This document shows, in pieces, positions 7,030-13,779 of a DNA stretch of 18,225 bases; positions within the stretch are counted from its first letter, which is position 1, and every line of letters begins with the position of its first letter. The stretch spans positions 1-18,225 of the forward strand of contig DGTD01000034.1 of assembly GCA_002396385.1 (NCBI GenBank), read 5' to 3'. Under the pieces are notes generated by a model. It saw nothing but the letters and a program-made list of their open reading frames with translations. It did not search any database and was not told the origin of the DNA. Made by a program: the position numbers and the translations under genes. The stretch is from Bacteroidales bacterium UBA4345. GTDB lineage: Bacteria; Bacteroidota; Bacteroidia; Bacteroidales; Paludibacteraceae.

Positions 7030-8214
7030 TTAAACTTCTTTCAAACCCTGAAGGTTCTTGACTCTATTAAGTGCCTCGGCGAGTTTGTCTTCTTTCGCAC
7101 ACAGAGAAATACGCACATACCGGGCTCCGTTTGTTCCGAAAATGAACCCTGGTGTTATGAAGACGTTAGCCTCATGCAACACCTTTTCGGTCAACTCCTC
7201 CACATCGGCATAACCTGCAGGAATCTTCCCCCACAAGAACATACCCACCTGATTTTTACTATACTTACAGTGTAACGCATCCATTATGCTTTCCGCATAA
7301 TTGCGGCGACGGCGGTACACATTGTAGTTATACTCTTCGTGCCACTCGTCGGTATTATTGAAGGCCTCAGCCGCTGCCAACTGCATAGGTTTGAAGGTTC
7401 CACTGTCGATGTTGCTCTTCACCTTAAGGATATATTTGATGAATTGTGCGTTGGTAGATAGCATTGCAGTACGCCAACCCGGCATGTTGTGGCTCTTACT
7501 CATCGAGTTGAACTCGATACAGCAGTCTTTCGCTCCAGGCACACTCAAAAGAGATAGCGGTTTTTTGTTCAAGATAAAGCTGTACGGATTATCGTTCACT
7601 ATAATGAGGTTTTTCCGGCGGGCAAAATCGACTAGTTTTGTATAGGTTTCCATACGGGCAGGACCTCCAGAAGGCATGTGCGGATAGTTGCACCACAAGA
7701 GTTTCACCTTGCTGGTATCCATCTTCTCTAACTGCTCGAAATCGGGTTGCCAGTCATCGTCTTCCTTCAAGTCGTAATAAACAACCTCAGCACCCAACAG
7801 TTTGCTTAACGAGGTGTAAGTCGGATAACCCGGATTTGGCACAAGTACCTGCTCTCCCGGATTCACAAACGCCAGTGTCACATGCAGAATACCCTCCTTA
7901 GAGCCGATAAGAGGCTGAATTTCAGACTTCGGGTCCAAGTCAACGTCATACCAGCGTTTATACCATTTGGCCATTGCCTCACGCAATTGCGGAATTCCCA
8001 CCGTGGGCATATAGCCGTGGGCATCGTCTTTCCACGCATTGTCGCACAAGGTTTGGATAGCTTCTTTCGAAGGCATGTTGTCGGGACTGCCGACACCTAA
8101 ACTGATGACGTTTTTTCCTGCGGCATTCATCTCGGCCACCTCACGCAATTTGCGCGAGAAATAGTATTCCTGAACCAGGTTCAGTCTTTCGGCGGGTTTC
8201 ACCTCTGTATTCAT
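7030..8214 (-). CDS. Class I/II PLP-dependent aminotransferase (probably aromatic)
   Basis: A 394-aa fold-type I aminotransferase. The PLP-lysine is K240 in SMSKSHNMPGWR, with R248 as the usual second phosphate/substrate contact. Other landmarks are VGSPDNMPS (41-49), GYMPTVGIPQLREA (67-80), NPGYPTY (127-133), NYPHMPSGG (176-184) and NDNPYS (207-212). The family cannot fix the substrate. Lying between prephenate dehydratase and DAHP synthase-mutase suggests transamination of phenylpyruvate and 4-hydroxyphenylpyruvate to Phe and Tyr, or of prephenate to arogenate. The dehydratase and dehydrogenase genes in the same unit favour the first. It starts 27 nt after pheA ends. Confidence 0.9.
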   Translation of the reverse strand: MNTEVKPAERLNLVQEYYFSRKLREVAEMNAAGKNVISLGVGSPDNMPSKEAIQTLCDNAWKDDAHGYMPTVGIPQLREAMAKWYKRWYDVDLDPKSEIQPLIGSKEGILHVTLAFVNPGEQVLVPNPGYPTYTSLSKLLGAEVVYYDLKEDDDWQPDFEQLEKMDTSKVKLLWCNYPHMPSGGPARMETYTKLVDFARRKNLIIVNDNPYSFILNKKPLSLLSVPGAKDCCIEFNSMSKSHNMPGWRTAMLSTNAQFIKYILKVKSNIDSGTFKPMQLAAAEAFNNTDEWHEEYNYNVYRRRRNYAESIMDALHCKYSKNQVGMFLWGKIPAGYADVEELTEKVLHEANVFITPGFIFGTNGARYVRISLCAKEDKLAEALNRVKNLQGLKEV

Positions 8215-8241
8215 TGTATTTATAGTATTTTGCTTTATTTT

Positions 8242-9096
8242 TTAATCAGGAAGCGGGAGCGACTCCTCATACTCTCCCAGCACACACAAGTTCTTGGTCA
8301 GAGGAACTATGGCGTCAATGCCCTGTTTGAAACGGAGATAGTCGGAAAAACACAAGTCCACATAAAACTGGTACTCCCACTCACGCCCTATAATCGGAAG
8401 CGACTGAATTTTCGACAGATTAAGCCCGTAATAGGAAAGTATCGACAATGTTTTCGCCAGGCTTCCCTCTTCATGCGGCAGGGTAAACTCTAGCGAGGCC
8501 TTGTTTATACGTTTGCCCATAGTCATATCTTCTACCAGCCACGGATCGCAAAACACCAAGAAACGGGTAAAGTTACGTTTGTTGGTCTCTATGCCTTTGG
8601 CTACCAACTCTAAGCCATAAATCTCAGCGGCAAGTTCGCCACATATTGCAGCCCGGCCCCGGCCTTCTGTTCCCATCTCGGCTATCTCTTTTGCACTCAA
8701 GGCTGTATCTTCTGCCTGAATTGCAACAAGATTAGGGTGTTCGTTCAAATACTCCTTGCACTGCATCAGCGCAATGGGATGGGAGTAAACAGCAGTTAAA
8801 TCTTCCACTTTCTGGCCAGGCAATGCCACCAAATTCTGCTTAATGCGAAGACGGTGCTCCCCTACAATTTTCAAACCCGAATCGTTCAACAGGTGATGGT
8901 TCTCCAAGAGGCTACCCGCTATGGTGTTCTCAATTGCACATATGCCCAAGATGGAAGAATCGGACTTTACAGTCTCGAACAATTTCTTGAAGGTATTGCA
9001 AGGTATAGTTTCAACTTCGTCACCTTGGAAGTACTCTCGAGCCGCTATATCGTGGAAGCAACCGGCCACTCCCTGTATTGCAACTTTTCGTCTCAT
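8242..9096 (-). CDS. pheA: Prephenate dehydratase with ACT domain
   Basis: A 284-aa enzyme making phenylpyruvate from prephenate, the committed step to phenylalanine. Catalytic-domain landmarks are IQGVAGCFHD (7-16), AIENTIAGSL (54-63) and NFTRF (175-179, the family's TRF motif). The ACT domain runs from about 200 to 277 (LPHEEGSLAKTLSIL, then REWEYQFYVDL). The classical Phe-binding ESRP motif reads QSLP (231-234) here, so feedback binding may differ. The frame continues 37 codons upstream, but those codons read through the leader terminator and do not match the family, so the ATG at 9096 is chosen. It is the first structural gene of the aromatic operon and follows the attenuator at 9148-9294. 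Confidence 0.94.
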   Translation of the reverse strand: MRRKVAIQGVAGCFHDIAAREYFQGDEVETIPCNTFKKLFETVKSDSSILGICAIENTIAGSLLENHHLLNDSGLKIVGEHRLRIKQNLVALPGQKVEDLTAVYSHPIALMQCKEYLNEHPNLVAIQAEDTALSAKEIAEMGTEGRGRAAICGELAAEIYGLELVAKGIETNKRNFTRFLVFCDPWLVEDMTMGKRINKASLEFTLPHEEGSLAKTLSILSYYGLNLSKIQSLPIIGREWEYQFYVDLCFSDYLRFKQGIDAIVPLTKNLCVLGEYEESLPLPD

Positions 9097-9147
9097 GTTT
9101 TCTGTTCTTTCTACAATCTTTCTATCTGTCTTAAACTTAAAATAAAA

Positions 9148-9174
9148 AATCCCGCTCTTAGTTTGAGCGGGATT
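9148..9174 (-). terminator. Attenuator terminator (segments 3 and 4) ahead of pheA
   Basis: On the minus-strand RNA, AATCCCGCTC (9165-9174) pairs perfectly with GAGCGGGATT (9148-9157) across a 7-nt loop, followed by TTTTATTTT. This 10-bp GC-centred stem with a U-rich tail is a textbook intrinsic terminator. It lies between the aromatic leader peptide and the pheA start, 51 nt before the ATG. Confidence 0.9.
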
Positions 9175-9200
9175 CAATATCTTATAATTTTCATTTTTCA

Positions 9201-9294
9201 ACACCAAAACCCGCTCTTACCGGTTAAAGTAAAAGTAGTAATAAAAGAAATATGCAAATACATTAAATCTCATAACTGTCTTGAGTTTTGGTGT
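9201..9294 (-). promoter_or_regulatory. Phe/Tyr attenuator: competing RNA segments around the leader peptide
   Basis: In minus-strand RNA order, segment 1 is ACACCAAAACTC (9283-9294), at the very 5' end of the transcript. The leader ORF follows. Segment 2 is GAGCGGGTTTTGGTGT (9201-9216), starting right after the leader stop codon. Segments 3 and 4 form the terminator at 9148-9174. Segment 1 can pair with the second part of segment 2 (12 bp, one G-U). The GAGCGGG of segment 2 (9210-9216) is identical to segment 4 and can pair with CCCGCTC of segment 3 (9165-9171), preventing the terminator. A ribosome finishing the leader would cover segment 2 and let the terminator form. A ribosome stalled at the aromatic codons would leave segment 2 free. 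That mechanism is inference from the trp/phe attenuator model. Confidence 0.8.
9217..9273 (-). CDS. Phe/Tyr-rich leader peptide of the aromatic operon
   Basis: An 18-codon ORF, ATG to TAA, encoding MRFNVFAYFFYYYFYFNR. Six Phe and five Tyr codons are present, and residues 8-16 are nine consecutive aromatics. Chance is very unlikely given the position: about 20 nt after the predicted transcript start, just before a perfect intrinsic terminator, and ahead of genes for Phe and Tyr synthesis. By analogy with pheL/trpL leader peptides it would have no function as a protein; its translation speed would report the supply of charged tRNA-Phe and tRNA-Tyr. No Shine-Dalgarno sequence is evident, as is usual in Bacteroidetes. 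The codons used are mixed (TTT/TTC, TAT/TAC). Confidence 0.88.
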   Translation of the reverse strand: MRFNVFAYFFYYYFYFNR

Positions 9295-9296
9295 AG

Positions 9297-9328
9297 CAAA
9301 TTTAGACGCTTTTCCAACAAATAACAAA
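9297..9328 (-). promoter_or_regulatory. Promoter of the aromatic operon
   Basis: On the minus strand, TTTG (9325-9328) is followed after exactly 20 nt by TAAATTTG (9297-9304), a perfect match to the Bacteroidetes consensus. Transcription should start near 9290-9293, so the RNA begins with attenuator segment 1. This agrees with the leader-peptide interpretation. Confidence 0.8.
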
Positions 9329-9383
9329 CTATAGTCCGTTTTTTTTGATTTTTTCAAAATAAACTGCATCGAAAATGCATCAA

Positions 9384-9419
9384 ACAAAAAAAAAGGTGGA
9401 CTTTAAAGCCCACCTTTTT
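9384..9419 (-). terminator. Intrinsic terminator after the DASS symporter gene
   Basis: On the minus strand AAAAAGGTGG (9410-9419) pairs with CCACCTTTTT (9390-9399). Inner pairing extends the stem, and a run of T follows. It lies 17 nt after the symporter stop codon and about 55 nt before the aromatic operon promoter, so it insulates the two units. Confidence 0.85.
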
Positions 9420-9436
9420 ATCTGATTTCCGTTCAA

Positions 9437-10927
9437 TTACCCGAATATGTGCATAGAGCCAACAATACCTATAAGAACGACAAATGCCAACACGAAACCG
9501 AACATACCCACAATGATTCCCACTGTGGCCATATCCTTTTGTTTGATATTCCCGGTTGAATACGCCAAAGCATTTGGCGGTGTACTGATTGGCAAAGCCA
9601 TTGCCAATGATGCCGAAAGCGCAACACCCAAAAGCATAGTGCAGACACCACCGAACGCGCCAAGATCCATACCCTGGCCCACTGTATACATAATAGGGAG
9701 CAAAAGGGCTGCCGAGGCAGAATTACTCATGAACGTCGACATCAGCAAACAGAGCAAGCCAGAGCCTACCATCACCACAATTGGCGACCATTCGCCGAAT
9801 GGAATAGACTCTACCATATGCTTTGCCAAACCCGTCTTTTCCAGACCTATACCAAGTGCAAAACCTCCGGCAACCAGCCAAAGAACATCCCAGTCTATCA
9901 ACGATAAGTCTTTCTTTGTAAAAATGCCAGTAACCGACAGTACTGCAAACGGAATCAAAGCGACGATATTGGCATTTATACCCGTCAGACGGTCTGTCAC
10001 CCACAACAAAATAGTCACAGCAAAAGTAATGCAGATAATCTTCTTGTCGCGCGCAGGCGCATTAGAGAACGCATCGTTATCAATTTTCAGTTTTATCTCC
10101 TTCATTGAGAACGGATACATTTTGGTAAGGAGGAACCAAGCGAACGCAAATATGATTAATACTATAGGAATCATTACCAACATCCACGTTCCGAAGCCCA
10201 CTCCCAAATTCAAGTAGTCAGCATCGTTCAAATACTTCATCGCTACAGCATTCGGAGGGGTACCTATAGGGGTGCCCATACCACCGATGTTTGCACCAAT
10301 AGGTATAGCCATAGCCAAGCCAACCACGCCACGGTCAATAGATCCGTCTTCTCCACGCATCGACTTGAACACCGGATTCATAATAGCCAGCATCATTGCG
10401 GCTGTCGCAGTGTTACTCATAAACATAGAGAATATACCGGTCACCAACAAAAAGCCGAGCAGCACAATCTTCGGATCTGTACCGAATGGGGCAAGCAGCA
10501 CTTTTGCGAGCTGCCCATCTAGGCCTATCTTTCCAGCTGAAATAGCCAATACAAAGCCTCCCATGAACAACATGATAATAGGGTCGGCAAAGGCGGCCAT
10601 TATATCCTTATATTTTATCAGGTTACCCAACAAAGGTTTTCCATCCGCAACATCTTCTGCTGCAAGCGCATAGCTGTCGGCACTTATAAATGGAGCAAAA
10701 CTGCTCGATGAGACCGTCAACAACATCAGCACCATCACGAACACAGATGTTGTCCAAATCGGAATTGGTTCTGTTATCCACAGCAATGCTGCTAGAATAA
10801 AGATAGCGATGACGCGCTGCTCTACTACAGTCAAGCCATCAATGCCATACACTTCTGCTGGCACTAACAACGCCACTAGTGACATCATTACGCACAAAAG
10901 GATGGAAATCAACTTTTTGTTAGCCAT
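9437..10927 (-). CDS. DASS/SLC13-family sodium:dicarboxylate symporter
   Basis: A 496-aa, highly hydrophobic carrier of the divalent anion:Na+ symporter family (VcINDY-like). The two inverted halves each show the Ser-Asn-Thr type motif: MSNTATAAMML (170-180) and MSNSASAALLLP (400-411, SNS instead of SNT). Each is followed by a substrate/Na+ loop, GTPIGTPPNA (218-227) and PISTPPNALAY (446-456). Likely substrates are C4-dicarboxylates such as succinate, fumarate or malate; the exact one cannot be read. It starts 31 nt after the AAEx carrier gene ends and is followed by a strong terminator, so the two carriers form one operon, plausibly for dicarboxylate exchange in a succinate-producing anaerobe. 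Confidence 0.9.
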   Translation of the reverse strand: MANKKLISILLCVMMSLVALLVPAEVYGIDGLTVVEQRVIAIFILAALLWITEPIPIWTTSVFVMVLMLLTVSSSSFAPFISADSYALAAEDVADGKPLLGNLIKYKDIMAAFADPIIMLFMGGFVLAISAGKIGLDGQLAKVLLAPFGTDPKIVLLGFLLVTGIFSMFMSNTATAAMMLAIMNPVFKSMRGEDGSIDRGVVGLAMAIPIGANIGGMGTPIGTPPNAVAMKYLNDADYLNLGVGFGTWMLVMIPIVLIIFAFAWFLLTKMYPFSMKEIKLKIDNDAFSNAPARDKKIICITFAVTILLWVTDRLTGINANIVALIPFAVLSVTGIFTKKDLSLIDWDVLWLVAGGFALGIGLEKTGLAKHMVESIPFGEWSPIVVMVGSGLLCLLMSTFMSNSASAALLLPIMYTVGQGMDLGAFGGVCTMLLGVALSASLAMALPISTPPNALAYSTGNIKQKDMATVGIIVGMFGFVLAFVVLIGIVGSMHIFG

Positions 10928-10958
10928 TTTGTTTTTTATGATATTTAGTTTTTATTTT

Positions 10959-12662
10959 TTACAACGTCGCCAAGACCAGTATCTGCGCCACCAATATGCG
11001 GAGGAACATAGTCAACGGGTATACCGTAGCGTAAGAAGTGCTTTGTGCCTGAACCGGTGCTAACGAATTCGCATAATCAAGAACCGACGGGTCGGTCATT
11101 GAGCCGGCAAGCATGCCGCTTATCTTTAGATAATTCATCTTCATCAATCGTGCGGCAACCGCCACAATCATCGTTGGCACGAACGTAATGGCCGCTCCAT
11201 ACAGCAACCAGAGCCAACCGCCTGCCGATACAGCCTTCACGAATCCGGCTCCCGCCGATAAGCCTACGCATGCAAAGAACAGGATGATGCCGATTTCTCG
11301 CAAAATGAAGTTCGCTCCTGCAGTCATATAGAAATCTATCTTCCCTATACGGCCCTTATAGCCCAGCAATATGGCTACAATAAGCGGGCCTCCTGCCAAG
11401 CCTAATTTGGCCGGCACCGGCAACCCGGGCAGCGCTATAGGGATACTGCCGAGCAAGACTCCAAGAAATATACCCAAAAAGATAGGTATTGCATTCGGAC
11501 GGGACAATTCTCTCACCGAGTTGCCTATTTCCTTCTGCACGTCAGGTAAAAGTGCTTTCTTTCCCACAATTCTTACGGTATCTCCCAACTCAAAAGTCGA
11601 AGTAAGCTTTGGCAATAATTCCCGGCCATCGTGAAAGATGCGGGTCACCTGCGCTTCGTAACGGCGATAAATGCCCACCTGCTTAATGGTTTTTCCAGCG
11701 ATTTTCCTATTTGTCACCAGCACGTCTATCATAGCTAAATCGCCGTCAACCGAACGTTTTTCGCCGATTTCCACCTTACCGATTTGTGCCTGCAACGTCT
11801 CTATATGTTCACTCGACGACACACCATATATAACGTCTCCGTCCATAATCTCGTCATCGTCGTTTGGTACAAAGAAGGTGTTATTACGGAATATGCGCGA
11901 TATTGCGAGTTCCGAGTCGATAAACTTCTTTATAAACGATATTTTCGAGCCGAAAAGATTCTGATTGGTAACAGTCACCTGCACACTCTCCAACTTGTTG
12001 GCATCGCCCTCCATTTCATGCGCATAGTCTTCCGCCTCTTTCTGTATGTTTATTTTAAAGAGGAAGCGTACCAACAAAATAGCAGAAATCAAACCGATTA
12101 CGCCAAACGGGTAAGCGACCGCGTAGGCGTTTGCCGAGTCGCCGATACTGTCTTTCAGCACTTGTTGCTGTTGGGGGTCGGCAATACTGTTTGCCACGTC
12201 GCCCAACGCCGCCTGCGCAGCGCCCAAACTAGGGGTATTGGTTACAGCACCGCACATTAAGCCGGTTATTTGCGACGATGAGATCTCGTCTCCTGCAAAA
12301 AACTTTATGGCGAACGCTATTCCAAGACCCATAACGACTACCGAACAGGCCATAATGTTCATCTTTACACCCTCATTCTTGAAAGTGGAGAAAAAACGGG
12401 GACCGACTTCTATCCCTATACAGTAAACAAACAAGATAAGGCCGAACTCTTGCACAAATTTCAAAACAGTTCGGTCGAGAGGCATTTCCGCCCCTTTCAT
12501 ATGTCCAAGCAACAGTCCTACAAACAAGACACCCGCTATGCCCAGTTTCAGGCCCTTAAAGCCTAACTTACCCAATGCCACTCCCACAAAGGCAGTTATA
12601 CATAGGTAAACTAAAACCGAGCCCATTCCCGTTCCCGTAAATAAAGACACTATAAAGTCCAT
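10959..12662 (-). CDS. AAEx-family transporter (AspT/YidE/SucE-like) with two RCK_C domains
   Basis: A 567-aa protein with two membrane halves (about 1-205 and 388-567) around a cytoplasmic insert. Each half carries the family repeat signature: GAVTNTPSLGAAQAAL (138-153) and GSMTDPSVLDYAN (520-532). The insert (about 225-385) contains two TrkA-C/RCK_C-like domains (SEHIETL and GDTVRIVG regions), the layout of the aspartate:alanine exchanger family. Members include the AspT aspartate/alanine antiporter and the SucE succinate exporter of Corynebacterium. Which substrate it moves here is unknown. Pairing with a DASS dicarboxylate symporter downstream suggests dicarboxylates. It is the first gene of this two-gene unit. 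Confidence 0.9.
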   Translation of the reverse strand: MDFIVSLFTGTGMGSVLVYLCITAFVGVALGKLGFKGLKLGIAGVLFVGLLLGHMKGAEMPLDRTVLKFVQEFGLILFVYCIGIEVGPRFFSTFKNEGVKMNIMACSVVVMGLGIAFAIKFFAGDEISSSQITGLMCGAVTNTPSLGAAQAALGDVANSIADPQQQQVLKDSIGDSANAYAVAYPFGVIGLISAILLVRFLFKINIQKEAEDYAHEMEGDANKLESVQVTVTNQNLFGSKISFIKKFIDSELAISRIFRNNTFFVPNDDDEIMDGDVIYGVSSSEHIETLQAQIGKVEIGEKRSVDGDLAMIDVLVTNRKIAGKTIKQVGIYRRYEAQVTRIFHDGRELLPKLTSTFELGDTVRIVGKKALLPDVQKEIGNSVRELSRPNAIPIFLGIFLGVLLGSIPIALPGLPVPAKLGLAGGPLIVAILLGYKGRIGKIDFYMTAGANFILREIGIILFFACVGLSAGAGFVKAVSAGGWLWLLYGAAITFVPTMIVAVAARLMKMNYLKISGMLAGSMTDPSVLDYANSLAPVQAQSTSYATVYPLTMFLRILVAQILVLATL

Positions 12663-12802
12663 AACATATTTACCGTGTTATCTGATTCTTTTTGAAAACC
12701 ATGCAAAGGTCTGTAACACCCAACCACACTCCATAACCTTAGACTCACATATAGTCATAGAGGAATGGGGGGGCATTCACAACGACCCACTTTTAACCGT
12801 TG

Positions 12803-12830
12803 CAAAAGTATAAAATAAAACATCAACAAA
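12803..12830 (-). promoter_or_regulatory. Possible promoter of the transporter operon
   Basis: Minus-strand TACTTTTG (12803-12810) matches the -7 element. The nearest TTTG (12827-12830) is only 16 nt upstream, shorter than the usual 19-21. If used, the 5' leader would be about 135 nt. A weaker alternative -7 is GACCTTTG near 12704-12711. Confidence 0.35.
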
Positions 12831-12920
12831 GAAATTTATATACCGGCATTTTCTCACATTTAAAATTCTTTTAATTTTAGCCTCTGCCATGCAGGCCCAA
12901 AACAAAAAAGAAGGGCAGTG

Positions 12921-12952
12921 TTTGCAAAAGCGATAATAAAAAAATACTTTTG
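12921..12952 (+). promoter_or_regulatory. Promoter of the PHP phosphatase / aminopeptidase unit
   Basis: TTTG (12921-12924), 20 nt spacer, TACTTTTG (12945-12952): a perfect Bacteroidetes consensus. The start near 12957-12960 gives a leader of about 70 nt. That leader contains a small hairpin, GTGCT (12965-12969) with AGCAC (12978-12982). Confidence 0.75.
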
Positions 12953-13028
12953 TATCACTATGTGGTGCTCTATGGAAAGCACTGCTCGCATATGGTTTTA
13001 CAAAGAATTAAACTAAAAGAGACAGACC

Positions 13029-13763
13029 ATGTTCGGTTTTTTCAAAAAATCATTTCTACAGAGCGAACTGCTCAACGGCTTTACCGATGTTCACTGCCAT
13101 ATACTGCCCGGCGTTGACGATGGTGTGCAAAAAATGGAAAGCGCACTACACATTCTCGACTTTTACGAAGAACACGGGGTCAAGCGCGTATTCTTCACGC
13201 CTCATGTCGCAGAAGAATTGCACGAGAACAACCGCGACCACCTTTTACAACGTTTCGACGAACTGACCAAACTTTACAAGGGTGGCATCCAATTGGCTTT
13301 GGGCGCCGAATACATGATCGACAACGGCTTCGAGATGCTATTAGACAAAAAGGAAGATTTCCTCTGCGCTTCTGGCGACACCCTGTTGGTGGAGACTACC
13401 GCACAAAACCCTCCTATCAACATGAGCCAGATTATCTTCGAGCTGCAAGACCGCGGCTACGACATTATGCTGGCACACCCCGAAAGATATTTCTATATGC
13501 ACACCGCCGACTACGAAGAGTTGGTGGCGAAGAACGTGCAGTTGCAACTCAATCTGCTTTCCATTGTCGGGCTCTACGGCGAACACGCCAAAAAGAAGGG
13601 GAAAAACCTTTTAGAAAAAGGCATGTACACCTACGTGGGAACCGACCTGCACAATCTGAAAAGGCACCAGCAGCAAATGGGTATAAAGGCGTTCTCTAAA
13701 AGCGAGTTGAAAGCCATTGCCACCCTTATCGGCAACAACAACCAATTGCCTATAGGCAAATAA
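13029..13763 (+). CDS. PHP-domain protein, CpsB/CapC/YwqE-like (tyrosine-protein phosphatase family)
   Basis: A 244-aa PHP-fold protein. Metal-binding motifs are in the expected order: DVHCHILPGVDDG (20-32, with H22 and H24), TPHV (H59), GAEYM (E94), AHPERY (H150) and GTDLHN (D206, H208). This is the pattern of the Mn-dependent CpsB/Wzb-unrelated phosphotyrosine phosphatases such as CpsB and YwqE. Those proteins dephosphorylate BY-kinases that regulate capsule export. No kinase, Wza or glycosyltransferase gene is nearby, so its partner is elsewhere or its role differs. It is 16 nt upstream of the aminopeptidase P gene and likely co-transcribed with it. Confidence 0.88.
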   Translation: MFGFFKKSFLQSELLNGFTDVHCHILPGVDDGVQKMESALHILDFYEEHGVKRVFFTPHVAEELHENNRDHLLQRFDELTKLYKGGIQLALGAEYMIDNGFEMLLDKKEDFLCASGDTLLVETTAQNPPINMSQIIFELQDRGYDIMLAHPERYFYMHTADYEELVAKNVQLQLNLLSIVGLYGEHAKKKGKNLLEKGMYTYVGTDLHNLKRHQQQMGIKAFSKSELKAIATLIGNNNQLPIGK

Positions 13764-13779
13764 CCACATCAGTTTCAGA

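Larger units (their letters stand above)
12663..13028. other. 366-nt divergent intergenic region
   Basis: This region separates the leftward transporter operon from the rightward PHP phosphatase gene. It holds a weak leftward promoter (12803-12830), a strong rightward promoter (12921-12952), a run of seven G (12767-12773) and an AT-rich centre. GTGTTA (12675-12680) and TAACAC (12714-12719) could pair just ahead of the transporter start. Two short ORFs (12678-12776 minus, 12960-13016 plus) precede the two genes but show no residue bias. I see no tRNA, repeat array or clear operator. Confidence 0.6.

Noticed and set aside
9097..9207. Upstream extension of prephenate dehydratase by 37 codons (TTG start)
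   Set aside because: The extra codons run through the attenuator terminator and do not resemble the family; the ATG at 9096 gives the normal N-terminus.
9366..9380. Short direct repeat TGCATC near the terminator of the symporter gene
   Set aside because: Only two 6-base copies in AT-rich sequence; not enough to call an operator or repeat.
12678..12776. 32-codon minus-strand ORF ahead of the AAEx transporter
   Set aside because: No amino acid bias and no terminator or competing stems follow it; its start depends on a run of seven C.
12960..13016. 18-codon ORF (MWCSMESTARIWFYKELN) ahead of the PHP phosphatase
   Set aside because: It starts right at the predicted transcript start and shows no strong residue bias, terminator or alternative stems; probably chance.
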